Position numbers and translations under genes: made by a program
Notes under the pieces: generated by a model
Databases searched by the model: none
What the model was told of the DNA's origin: nothing
What the model saw: the letters and a program-made list of their open reading frames with translations, nothing else
Part shown: positions 1 to 7,918 of the stretch, in pieces
Position numbering within the stretch: the first letter of the stretch is position 1
Layout: each line of letters opens with the position of its first letter
Assembly: GCF_004358695.1 (NCBI RefSeq)
Contig: NZ_SNAA01000006.1
Span: forward strand, 62,001 to 126,000
DNA from: Palleronia sediminis
GTDB taxonomy: Bacteria > Pseudomonadota > Alphaproteobacteria > Rhodobacterales > Rhodobacteraceae
Direction of reading: 5' to 3'
Length of the DNA: 64,000 nucleotides

Positions 1-756
1 CGCAGCCTGACGCCCGACCCGCCGGCCATCCCGACGCCGCTGCCGCCCCCGCCGCTGGACTGGGAGGGATCGGTCGAGGCGCTTCACCGCGAGATCGACG
101 CGGCACGGCCCCGCGTCACCTTTCTGTCGTCCGAGGCGTTCTGGATCCCCGACGCCTTTCCGATCCGCGCGCTGTCGCGGCTGGCCGCCGATCTCGCGCC
201 CAACCGGGTCGAGGTACTGATCTTTCTGCGGCCAGCGGGCAGCTATCTCCGGTCCTCCTACGCGCAATCGGTCCGGGGGCCGCAAAGGTCGCGGCTGGGC
301 TTCGAGACGCATGTGCGCAACATGGTGGCCCGGCGGATGGTGGATTACGCCGCGCGCATCGCCGAGTTCCGCCGCGTCTTCGGCCGCGACCGGGTGCATG
401 TCCGCCGTTATACGCCACGCGGTCCGGGCACGCTGCGCACGGTGCTCGACCTGCTGGGCGCGCCCGATCCCGCGAACGATCCGGTGGCGGCACATCACGC
501 CAACGGGCAGGTGTCGCGGGCGGGGCTGCACCTCTATCGGCTCGCCAACCGCGCGCGTCTGCCCCGGCGCGCGATCCCCTGGACGCTCGAGCCCGTGGAC
601 CGCGCCTGGAAATCGGCGATGGCCGCGTCCGAGATCGCGCGGACGCTCGATGCGCGGATCGACCCCTCGGACCCCGACGACCTGCGCCGGCTCGATGCCG
701 ACCATCCCCTGCCCGACGAGGTGCTCGGCGTCCCGCCCGAGGGCGAGCGGGGCTGA
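1..756 (+). CDS. Sulfotransferase-like protein, 5' end outside window
   Basis: The frame is open from the first base of the window to a TGA at 754-756, so 251 residues of the C-terminal part are present and the true start lies upstream. A strand-helix stretch VEVLIFLRPAGSYLRSSYAQ resembles the 3'-phosphate-binding segment (R..S) of PAPS-dependent sulfotransferase folds, and FLSSEAFW before it fits the family of small sulfotransferase-like proteins often found with surface polysaccharide genes. The acceptor is unknown. It is followed after 127 bp by phnD on the same strand, with no sign that the two are functionally linked. Sulfotransferase fold is inference from motif shape; the coding frame itself is clear. 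Confidence 0.6.
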   Translation, partial: RSLTPDPPAIPTPLPPPPLDWEGSVEALHREIDAARPRVTFLSSEAFWIPDAFPIRALSRLAADLAPNRVEVLIFLRPAGSYLRSSYAQSVRGPQRSRLGFETHVRNMVARRMVDYAARIAEFRRVFGRDRVHVRRYTPRGPGTLRTVLDLLGAPDPANDPVAAHHANGQVSRAGLHLYRLANRARLPRRAIPWTLEPVDRAWKSAMAASEIARTLDARIDPSDPDDLRRLDADHPLPDEVLGVPPEGERG

Positions 757-883
757 CGCGACGGCGCGGGCCGTCCGCCGGAAAGACGACATTGCACATC
801 TGCGGTTTCGATGGTGTCATGCCCGGCACCGCAGCACCCAAGCGATTGCGGATGACGAACCCCCAAGGGAGAAAGGCACGACC

Positions 884-1861
884 ATGCTCAGAACCTCGAC
901 TATCGGCCCCGCGCTGTTGACCGCCATCGCGCTGATGGCCGGTCCCGCTTTCGCGCAGGAGGCCGAGACCGACGCGCTGGACGCACAATATACCGACGCG
1001 GACGGCGACCTTGTCGCCGACGCCCCCGAGGACGAGTCGGCGCTGCGCAACCCCGACACGTTGATCTTTGCCTATACCCCGGTCGAGGATCCCGCGATCT
1101 ACGAGGATATCTGGACCCCCTTCATCGAGCATCTCGAGGACGTGACCGGCAAGGACGTGCAGTTCTTTGCCGTGCAGTCGAACTCGGCCCAGGTCGAGGC
1201 GATGCGCTCGGGGCGTCTGCATATCGCCGGCTTCTCGACCGGCCCGACGCCCTTCGCCGTGAACCTCGCGGGGGCGGTGCCCTTTGCGATCATGGGCGCC
1301 GAGGACGGCCAGTTCGGCTACAAGCTGCAGGTCTATACGCAGGCCGACAGCGACATCCAGGAGGTCGCCGACCTCGCCGGCAAGCGCGTGGCGCATACCT
1401 CGCCCACGTCGAACTCGGGCAACCAGGCGCCGCGCGCGCTGTTCCCCGATCTGGGCGTCGTGCCCGACGAGGATTACGAGGTCAGCTATTCCGGCAGCCA
1501 CGACCAGTCGATGCTGGGCGTCGTCGCGGGCGACTATGACGCGGCGCCGGTGGCGTCCGAGGTGGTGGACCGCATGGCCGAGCGCGGGCTCTACGATCCC
1601 GAAGAGGTGCGCATCGTCTGGGAAAGCGACCCCTTCCCGACCACGTCCTATGCCTATGCGCACGACCTCGCGCCCGAGCTCAAGGACAGCATCGAAGAGG
1701 CGTTCTTCAGCTTCGATTTCGAGGGCACCGCGCTGGGCGAGGAGTTCGCGGGCGTGAGCAAGTTCATCCCGATCACCTACAAGGATCAGTGGAAGGTCAT
1801 CCGCCAGATCCAGAAGGCGAACGGCGTCGAGTACACGCCGCAGGGCCTTGCCGCGGAATAA
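884..1861 (+). CDS. phnD: Phosphonate/phosphate-ester ABC transporter, periplasmic binding protein PhnD
   Basis: Encodes 325 aa of the PhnD family of periplasmic binding proteins, which deliver phosphonates, phosphite or related phosphorus compounds to an ABC importer. A signal peptide ending GPAFAQE (about residues 1-23) is clear, and the ATG at 884 follows an AAGGGAG ribosome site. The family ligand loop TSPTSNSGNQAP (serines plus G contacting the phosphoryl oxygens) is present near residue 175, preceded by LIFAYTPVEDP at the start of the mature domain. The next three genes encode the ATPase and two permeases, making a complete importer. The exact substrate cannot be read from sequence; the HAD phosphatase and the phosphodiesterase next door argue for phosphate esters as well as phosphonates. 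Confidence 0.9.
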   Translation: MLRTSTIGPALLTAIALMAGPAFAQEAETDALDAQYTDADGDLVADAPEDESALRNPDTLIFAYTPVEDPAIYEDIWTPFIEHLEDVTGKDVQFFAVQSNSAQVEAMRSGRLHIAGFSTGPTPFAVNLAGAVPFAIMGAEDGQFGYKLQVYTQADSDIQEVADLAGKRVAHTSPTSNSGNQAPRALFPDLGVVPDEDYEVSYSGSHDQSMLGVVAGDYDAAPVASEVVDRMAERGLYDPEEVRIVWESDPFPTTSYAYAHDLAPELKDSIEEAFFSFDFEGTALGEEFAGVSKFIPITYKDQWKVIRQIQKANGVEYTPQGLAAE

Positions 1862-1918
1862 GCTGTTGCGATACCGGGGGCGGCGCGGCCTGTGCCGCTC
1901 CCGACAGGAGACCGGCCC

Positions 1919-2695
1919 ATGCTGAAAATCACCGATCTGGTCAAACGCTACGGCGGCGGCGAGCCGGTTCTGAAAGACCTCAACCTGACCATCGAGGGCG
2001 AAAGCGTCGTCTCGATCATCGGGTCGTCCGGCGCGGGCAAATCCACGCTGCTGCGCTGCATCAACCGGCTGGTCGAGCCGACCTCGGGCAGCATCGTGCT
2101 GAACGGCACCGAGCTGACCGACCTGCGCGGCGCGAAACTCAGAGCGGCGCGGCGCAAGATCGGGATGGTGTTCCAGGGCTTCAACCTCGTCGACCGCCTG
2201 ACCGTCATGGAGAACGTCCAGTCCGGGCGGCTGGGCTATATCTCGACCTATGCGGCGATCATGCGCCGTTATCCCAAAAAGGACATCCGCCGCGCCTTCG
2301 AACTGATGGAGCGGGTTGGCATCGCGCAATATGCCAATGTCCGCGCCGACCAGCTTTCGGGCGGCGAACGGCAGCGCGTCGGCGTGGTCCGCGCGCTGAT
2401 GCAGGATCCCGAGATCCTGCTGGCCGACGAGCCGACCGCCTCGCTCGACCCCAAGACCTCCGAGCAGATCATGGGCCTGCTGCGCGACCTCGCGGGCGAG
2501 CTCAAGCTGCCCGTGCTCATCAACATCCACAACGTGACCGAGGCCAAACAATATACAGACCGCATCGTGGGGATGCGCTATGGCCGGATCATCTTTGACG
2601 ACCTGCCCACGAAACTCGACCAGGACGCGATGGACCGGATCTATTCGGGCAGCCCCCATGCCGACCGCGGCGGCGAGATGAAGGCGGCGTCATGA
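1919..2695 (+). CDS. phnC: Phosphonate ABC transporter ATP-binding protein PhnC
   Basis: 258 aa ABC ATPase energising the PhnD/PhnE importer on the cytoplasmic face. Walker A GSSGAGKST is at residues 35-43, the signature LSGGERQRV at 146-154, and Walker B ILLADEP with the D-loop SLD follows. ATG 1919 was chosen because it follows CAGGAGAC and starts the canonical MLKITDLVKRYGGG; an upstream in-frame start would lack this spacing. The stop overlaps the phnE start (ATGA), so the proteins are translationally coupled. Length and motif order are normal for PhnC. Confidence 0.93.
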   Translation: MLKITDLVKRYGGGEPVLKDLNLTIEGESVVSIIGSSGAGKSTLLRCINRLVEPTSGSIVLNGTELTDLRGAKLRAARRKIGMVFQGFNLVDRLTVMENVQSGRLGYISTYAAIMRRYPKKDIRRAFELMERVGIAQYANVRADQLSGGERQRVGVVRALMQDPEILLADEPTASLDPKTSEQIMGLLRDLAGELKLPVLINIHNVTEAKQYTDRIVGMRYGRIIFDDLPTKLDQDAMDRIYSGSPHADRGGEMKAAS

Positions 2696-3486
2696 GCGCG
2701 CATTCGGGCAAATGGACGCGCCCGCCCTTCATCGCAAACCCCTATCTGCGCTGGGCGACCTATATCGGCGCGCTGGTCTATTTCGTCTGGGTCGGCGCCA
2801 CGATCCCCATCGACTGGGAACGGGTCGTGGCCGGGGTAGAGCGTGCCGGTCGGATCTTCGGCGGGGCGTTTCCGCCCAGCTTCGAGCGGAGCGGCCTGCT
2901 GATCGACGGGTTCCTCGAAAGCATCAAGATCGCCATCCTCGCCACGGCCGGCGGGGTCGTGCTGTCGATCCCCATCGCCTTCATGGCGGCGCGCAACGTG
3001 GCGCCGCTGCCGATCTTCTACATCGGGCGGGCCATCATCATCGTGGCGCGCAGCTTTCACCCGGTCATCGTGGCGATCATTTTCGTCAAGGCGGTGGGGT
3101 TCGGCCCCTTTGCCGGGGTGCTGACGCTGATCGTCTATTCGGTGGGCTTCGTCGCCAAGATGCTGGCCGAGCGGATCGAGGAGATCGACTTCGGCCAGGT
3201 CGAGGCGATGCGCGCGGCCGGCGCGCCCTATCTCTCGACGCTGTTCTACGCGATCTTTCCGCAGATCATGCCCCGCCAGATCGGCCTGACGATCTATCAG
3301 CTCGACAGTAACCTGCGCGCCTCGGCCGTGGTCGGCATCGTCGGCGCGGGCGGAATCGGGGCGACGCTGGCCAATGCCTTCGGGCGGTACGACTACGATT
3401 TCGCCTTTGCCATCACCATCGTCATCGTCGCCGCGATCCTCGTCTCCGAAGGTGTCAGCGGCTATATCCGAAAGCGCCTGGCATGA
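2692..3486 (+). CDS. phnE: Phosphonate ABC transporter permease PhnE (first copy)
   Basis: 264 aa inner-membrane permease with about six hydrophobic segments and the binding-protein-dependent transport fold. The EAA-like coupling loop lies around EAMRAAGAPYLSTLFYAIFPQ, read in pieces as EAMRAAG followed by a helix ending FPQ, which docks on PhnC. The segment VVGIVGAGGIGATLANAFGRYDY near the C terminus is the conserved PhnE tail (read as VGIVGAGGIG). It starts inside the phnC stop and its own stop overlaps the second phnE (ATGA), so the four transporter genes form one operon. Confidence 0.9.
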   Translation: MSAHSGKWTRPPFIANPYLRWATYIGALVYFVWVGATIPIDWERVVAGVERAGRIFGGAFPPSFERSGLLIDGFLESIKIAILATAGGVVLSIPIAFMAARNVAPLPIFYIGRAIIIVARSFHPVIVAIIFVKAVGFGPFAGVLTLIVYSVGFVAKMLAERIEEIDFGQVEAMRAAGAPYLSTLFYAIFPQIMPRQIGLTIYQLDSNLRASAVVGIVGAGGIGATLANAFGRYDYDFAFAITIVIVAAILVSEGVSGYIRKRLA

Positions 3487-4292
3487 GCAGTATCGCCGAG
3501 CAGTTCGGGCGCGAGGACTGGACGCGCCACACCCCCCGGCAAAAGGCCCGCCGCTTCGCGATCTTCGCGGCCTGCGCCCTGGCGATCTTCTGGGCGCTCG
3601 GCTCGATCGAGGTCGTCTGGGCCTGGGTCTGGGATTCGCCCTCGCAAATGGCCGACCTGTTCGGCCGCATGTATCCGCCCGACGCGCAGAACCTCGCGAC
3701 CATCCTGCGCGTGCTGTGGGAAACGGTGAACATCGCCACCTTCGCGACCGCGCTGGCCACGATCCTGTCGCTGCCCGTGGCCTATATCGCGGCGCAGAAC
3801 ACCACTCCGAATATCGTGACCCTGTGGCTGGGGCGGCTCATCCTCGTCACCTCGCGATCGGTCAACACGATCATCTGGGCGCTGCTTTTCGTCGCCATCT
3901 TTGGCCCCGGCGTGCTGGCGGGGATCGTGGCGATCATGTTCCGCTCGGTCGGGTTCATCGGCAAGCTGCTGGGCGAGGCCATCGAAGAGATCGACAAGCG
4001 CCCGGTCGAGGCGCTCGAGGCCACGGGGGCGTCGCGTTTCAAGGTCATCGTCTATGCCATCGTGCCCCAGGTCATGCCGACCTTCTGGGCGGTGGCGATC
4101 CTGCGCTGGGACATCAACCTGCGCGAATCCACCGTGTTGGGGTTGGTGGGCGCGGGCGGGATCGGGGTGATCCTGCAAGGCGCCATCGACACGTTCAACT
4201 GGCCCGAGGCCGCGACCGTGCTGCTGGCGATCCTCGCGCTGGTGATCCTGGGCGAGATCGTCTCGGCCTTCCTGCGCCGCCGCATCCTGTGA
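3483..4292 (+). CDS. phnE: Phosphonate ABC transporter permease PhnE (second copy)
   Basis: 269 aa, second permease subunit. Like its upstream neighbour it carries a coupling loop (RPVEALEATGASRF) and the C-terminal LGLVGAGGIGVILQ motif, so the pair probably forms a PhnE1-PhnE2 heterodimer rather than the PhnE homodimer found when only one gene is present. Two-permease phn operons are common in alphaproteobacteria. The start overlaps the previous stop by 4 bp; the end (TGA at 4290-4292) overlaps a GTG start for the downstream HAD gene. Confidence 0.9.
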   Translation: MSSIAEQFGREDWTRHTPRQKARRFAIFAACALAIFWALGSIEVVWAWVWDSPSQMADLFGRMYPPDAQNLATILRVLWETVNIATFATALATILSLPVAYIAAQNTTPNIVTLWLGRLILVTSRSVNTIIWALLFVAIFGPGVLAGIVAIMFRSVGFIGKLLGEAIEEIDKRPVEALEATGASRFKVIVYAIVPQVMPTFWAVAILRWDINLRESTVLGLVGAGGIGVILQGAIDTFNWPEAATVLLAILALVILGEIVSAFLRRRIL

Positions 4293-5185
4293 GCGAAGAG
4301 GCGGCGCGGGCCTTCGCGGCCTATCTGTCGGTGCGCCACCGCCTGCCCGAGGCCGCGTTTCCCGACCGGCCGCAGCGGGCCGGCACGCTCGGCGATATCG
4401 CGGACGAGTTCGACGCCATCCTGCTCGATGCCTATGGCGTGCTGAACGTGGGCGAACGGCCCATCGACGGCGCGGCCGCGCGGATCGCGGCCCTGCGCGC
4501 GGCGGGCAAGCGCGTCATGGTCGTGTCGAACTCGGCCGGCTATCCCAAGCGGCAGATGATGGCGCGCTATTCCCGGCTGGGGTTCGACTTTGCCCCGGAC
4601 GAGGTCGTGACCAGCCGCGAGGCATTGCTGCACCACATGGCCGGCGAAGCGCCGCGCCGCTGGGGCCTGGTGCTGAACGACGCCCACGGTCTGTCCGAGT
4701 TCGAGCATCTCGACGCGGCCTTTCTGGGTGACGACCCCGCCGGATATGACGCGGCCCAAGGGGTGCTGATGGTCGGGTCGGATGGCTGGACCGAGGCGCG
4801 GCAGCGGCTCTTGGTCGAGGCCCTGGCGGCACGGCCGCGCCCCGTAATCGTGGGCAACCCCGATATCGTCGCCCCGCGCGAGAACGGGCTGTCGCTGGAG
4901 CCCGGCCATTTCGCCCACGGGTTGGCCGATGCCACCGGGATTTCGCCCGTCTTTCTCGGCAAACCGTTCCGCGGGATCTTCGATCTCGCGTGCGCCCGGA
5001 TGACGCCTGCGCCGCGGCGGGTGCTGATGGTGGGCGATACGCTGCACACCGATATCCTCGGCGGCGCGCATATGGGCTTTGCCACGGCGCTCGTCACCGA
5101 TCACGGGTCGCTCGTGGGGCTGGATGTCGACGACGCGATCGCGCGGTCGGGGATCGTGCCCGATTTCGTCATCGACCGTATCTGA
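4289..5185 (+). CDS. HAD-superfamily IIA (NagD-like) phosphatase coupled to the phn importer
   Basis: 298 aa, read from a GTG at 4289 that overlaps the phnE stop (GTGA). It has HAD motif I as LLDAYGVLN (nucleophile D47), motif II as VMVVSNSAG, motif III lysine in FLGKPFRGIFD and motif IV as MVGDTLHTDILGG, the layout of HAD-IIA phosphatases with a C2 cap. The residue two after the nucleophile is Tyr (Y49), not the general-acid Asp found in most HAD phosphatases; a non-Asp residue at this place is known in phosphonatases and dehalogenases and in some HAD-IIA groups. Because it is co-translated with the importer, it probably dephosphorylates or processes the imported compound in the cytoplasm. 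Substrate unknown. Confidence 0.8.
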   Translation: MSEEAARAFAAYLSVRHRLPEAAFPDRPQRAGTLGDIADEFDAILLDAYGVLNVGERPIDGAAARIAALRAAGKRVMVVSNSAGYPKRQMMARYSRLGFDFAPDEVVTSREALLHHMAGEAPRRWGLVLNDAHGLSEFEHLDAAFLGDDPAGYDAAQGVLMVGSDGWTEARQRLLVEALAARPRPVIVGNPDIVAPRENGLSLEPGHFAHGLADATGISPVFLGKPFRGIFDLACARMTPAPRRVLMVGDTLHTDILGGAHMGFATALVTDHGSLVGLDVDDAIARSGIVPDFVIDRI

Positions 5186-5186
5186 G

Positions 5187-5216
5187 GCCCGGCGGCGGGC
5201 GGACCCACCGCCGGGC
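5187..5216. terminator. Hairpin between convergent HAD and GDPD genes
   Basis: A perfect 9-bp stem (GCCCGGCGG at 5187-5195 pairing with CCGCCGGGC at 5208-5216) sits between the two convergent stop codons. It has no clear U-run, but the position fits a bidirectional terminator. Confidence 0.55.
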
Positions 5217-5224
5217 GGCAGGGC

Positions 5225-6448
5225 TCAGAGCCCCTTGCAGTTGGCGTAGAACGTCACTGTCGCGGGCCAGTCCGAAAACACGCCCGTCACGCCGACATCC
5301 TGCGCCAGAACGTCGAGCAGGGTGAGGTAATCGGCATCGCTGTCGATGGCATCCGCGACCGACTGGAAATACCAACCGCCGCCATTCGCCAGCGGCCCCG
5401 AGCGTTCCAGCGTCCAGGTGATGATGCCCAGATCGGCCTCGTTCGCGGCCTCGGCCAGCGCGTTGGGGACCATCTCGCCGGCATCGTTCAGCGTGACCAG
5501 CATCCAGAGCGGCGGCGCGATGTAGTTCACGCCCATCTCCTTCAGCTCGGCCATGGTGTTGGGCCAGGTCGAGGGGTCGTTCGGGTCGTAGCCCTCGGTG
5601 TCGTACTCATCCATGAGATAGACGGCCTGCCGGCCGAACTCGGGCTCGTTCTCGATCCAGTAGAGCACATCGTTCAGGTCGAAGCTTTGCGGCCAGACGC
5701 GCGACGGGTCGATCCCGGCGGCCTTGTACTCGTCGATGAGGGCCTGCGCGTAATCCTCCTGGCTGTAGCCGTCGAAGGGCATCTCGACCGACGGGGATTT
5801 CAGCTCGGGGGTGAAATCGGCGCCGAGACTGTCGAAGAGTTCGATGGATTCGGCATGGGTCATCAGCTCGGCCCCGTCCGCGTAGAGCGTCGTGCGCCAC
5901 GGCGCGACACCGCCCTGGAACTCTTCGGGCGTGGTGGCGCGCGCGTCGAAGGCATCCATCTTGGGCGCCAGGGTGCGGAACTCGGCCAGGGTGATGTCGC
6001 TGGTGCGGCATTCGGCGGTCGCGTCGGTATCGCCCTCGGCGGGGGTGAACCCGGCGGTGCATTTCGAGGCGAGGTCCGTGGTCAGGATATCGGTCGTGGT
6101 GTGCAGGTCGTTCTGCGCGTGCCGGCAGACAAGCTGCTTGTCGGCGGTAAAGGTCACGTCGCATTCGAGGATGCCCGCGCCCTGCCGCGCGGCGGCGCGG
6201 TTGGACTGCACGGTATGCTCGGGAAACATCAGCGGCGCGCCGCGATGGCCGATGGAAAAGGCGGTACGTTCGGGCGTGTTGCCGAGGCAGGCGGCCAGCT
6301 CGTCCTTGAGCGGCCCGTCGGCCATCTTGTCGACAAGGTAGGCGGGGCGCTGGCCATAGCTCATGGCCGCGCCGGCATCGTCGCCCTGCTGTGCGTGTCC
6401 GGCGACCGGCATCGCGACCGCGGCGGCAAGCAAAATCGAATATCGCAT
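5225..6448 (-). CDS. Secreted glycerophosphodiester phosphodiesterase
   Basis: 407 aa with an N-terminal signal peptide (cleavage near GHAQQ), so probably periplasmic. The GDPD catalytic signature [14 protein letters not shown] followed by the acidic [17 protein letters not shown] stretch is intact; these residues bind the divalent metal and carry the catalytic His pair in the family. The enzyme would hydrolyse glycerophosphodiesters to glycerol 3-phosphate plus an alcohol. It is convergent with the phn/HAD operon, so the two transcription units face each other, but together they read as a phosphorus-acquisition locus. The length is longer than E. coli GlpQ by about 50 residues. Confidence 0.88.
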   Translation of the reverse strand: MRYSILLAAAVAMPVAGHAQQGDDAGAAMSYGQRPAYLVDKMADGPLKDELAACLGNTPERTAFSIGHRGAPLMFPEHTVQSNRAAARQGAGILECDVTFTADKQLVCRHAQNDLHTTTDILTTDLASKCTAGFTPAEGDTDATAECRTSDITLAEFRTLAPKMDAFDARATTPEEFQGGVAPWRTTLYADGAELMTHAESIELFDSLGADFTPELKSPSVEMPFDGYSQEDYAQALIDEYKAAGIDPSRVWPQSFDLNDVLYWIENEPEFGRQAVYLMDEYDTEGYDPNDPSTWPNTMAELKEMGVNYIAPPLWMLVTLNDAGEMVPNALAEAANEADLGIITWTLERSGPLANGGGWYFQSVADAIDSDADYLTLLDVLAQDVGVTGVFSDWPATVTFYANCKGL

Positions 6449-6568
6449 GATCGTTCCTTCCTTCCCGAGGGGGGCGCGGCCTCTTGGCGGGCCGGGCCAC
6501 GGTCAAACCGTTTCACGCCCCCGTCATTTGCGCAACAGCGCGGCGCGGCCCGGTGCGGGAAAGGACGG

Positions 6569-7918
6569 TCAGTCGCGGTCGTCTTCGAGACCCTGATCGC
6601 CCCGGTCCAGATCGTGCCGCTGCATTTTCTCGTAGAGCGTCCGCCGCGAGATCCCGAGCGATTCATAGGTGGGCCGCAGCCGTCCGCCATGCGATGCGAT
6701 GGCCCCGGCGATCAGGTCACGCTCATAGGCCCGCATCCGGTCGGCCAGCGTGGCGGTGCCGGGGGGTGCGTCGCGCGCCTCGAGGTCGAACTCCAGCCCC
6801 AGCACGTAGCGTTCGGCGGCGTTCGACAGCTCGCGTACATTGCCGGGCCAGTCGCGCTGCGCGAGGCTGGCCAGCACATGCGGTGGAATGTCGGGCAGCG
6901 GCCGCCCATAGCGCCGCGCCGCCTCGTCGCAAAGCTCGACGAACAGGGTCGGGATATCCTCGCGCCGTTCGCGCAGCGGCGGGAACCGGACCTGCGCCGT
7001 GCCCAGCAGGTAGAACAGGTCGGCGCGGAACGTCCCCGCCGCGCAGGCCGCGGCAAGGTCGGTCTTGGCCAGCGCGACGACGCGCATGTCGACCGGCCGC
7101 GGATCGTTCGAGCCGAGCCGGGTAACGCTGCGATGTTGCAGCACATGCAGCAGCTTGGGTTGCAGATGCAGCGGCAGGCTGTCGATCTCGTCGAGGCACA
7201 GCACCCCGCCCGAGGCATGTTCGATCCGGCCGAACCGCGACCTGAGCGCGCCGGGAAACGCCCCCGCCTCGTGGCCGAACAGCTCGTTCTCGATCAGCGC
7301 CTCGGGCAGCGCGCCGCAGTTGATATGCACGAACTCGCGCCCCGCCCGCGCGCTCAGCGCGTGGATGCGGCGGGCCGCGCGTTCCTTTCCGGCGCCGGTC
7401 TCGCCCCAGATCAGCACGTCGACATCGGTATCGGCCAGCGCGTCGATCCGCCGGGCCAGCGCGGCCATCGGCCCGCTGCGCGTGACCAGCCGCGCGGGGG
7501 CGGGGGCGTCCTGCGCCAGCGCGCGGCGCAGGGCGCGGTTCTCGAGGCTCAGCCGGCGCTTTTCCAGCGCGCGACGGACCCGTTCGATCAGGTCGTCGGG
7601 CTCGAAGGGCTTTTCGACGAAATCATAGGCCCCGTCGCGCATCGAGGCGACGGCAAGCTCGATATCGCCGTGCCCCGTGACCAGGATCACCGGAAAATCC
7701 GGGTCGATCCCCAGCGCGCGGGCCATCAGCTCGGTGCCGTCCATGACGGGCATGCGGATATCGGTCACGAGTACCGCGTCGGCGTCGTGATCCACCGCGG
7801 CCAGCGCGGCGCGGGGATCGGAGAAACAGCGGTGCGGCAGGTCGGCGAGTTCGAGCGCCTGCGCGACCGCGATGCGGATATGTTCCTCGTCGTCGACGAA
7901 CAGGACGGTTCCGGTCAT
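6569..7918 (-). CDS. dctD: Sigma-54-type response regulator DctD
   Basis: 449 aa. Receiver domain with acidic pair D9/D10, phosphorylation site D53 (VTDIRMP) and K103 (FVEKPFEP); AAA+ domain with Walker A GETGAGKE at 172-179; C-terminal Fis-type helix-turn-helix ending YESLGISRRTLYEKMQRH. It pairs with the DctB kinase encoded upstream, its ATG overlapping the kinase stop (ATGA). The sigma-54 contact loop reads GAFPGA (219-224) instead of the canonical GAFTGA. It probably controls the neighbouring TRAP transporter or another C4-dicarboxylate-type carrier. I cannot see a sigma-54 promoter that I would defend near the TRAP genes. Confidence 0.88.
   Translation of the reverse strand: MTGTVLFVDDEEHIRIAVAQALELADLPHRCFSDPRAALAAVDHDADAVLVTDIRMPVMDGTELMARALGIDPDFPVILVTGHGDIELAVASMRDGAYDFVEKPFEPDDLIERVRRALEKRRLSLENRALRRALAQDAPAPARLVTRSGPMAALARRIDALADTDVDVLIWGETGAGKERAARRIHALSARAGREFVHINCGALPEALIENELFGHEAGAFPGALRSRFGRIEHASGGVLCLDEIDSLPLHLQPKLLHVLQHRSVTRLGSNDPRPVDMRVVALAKTDLAAACAAGTFRADLFYLLGTAQVRFPPLRERREDIPTLFVELCDEAARRYGRPLPDIPPHVLASLAQRDWPGNVRELSNAAERYVLGLEFDLEARDAPPGTATLADRMRAYERDLIAGAIASHGGRLRPTYESLGISRRTLYEKMQRHDLDRGDQGLEDDRD

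Noticed and set aside
814-820. GTGTCAT upstream of phnD as half of a Pho box
   Set aside because: The second half does not match CTGTCAC well enough, so I do not claim PhoB control.
116-2659. Long open frame on the minus strand across phnD and phnC
   Set aside because: It is antisense to genes with clear motifs; high-GC codon bias leaves the opposite frame open, and the protein has no recognisable domain.
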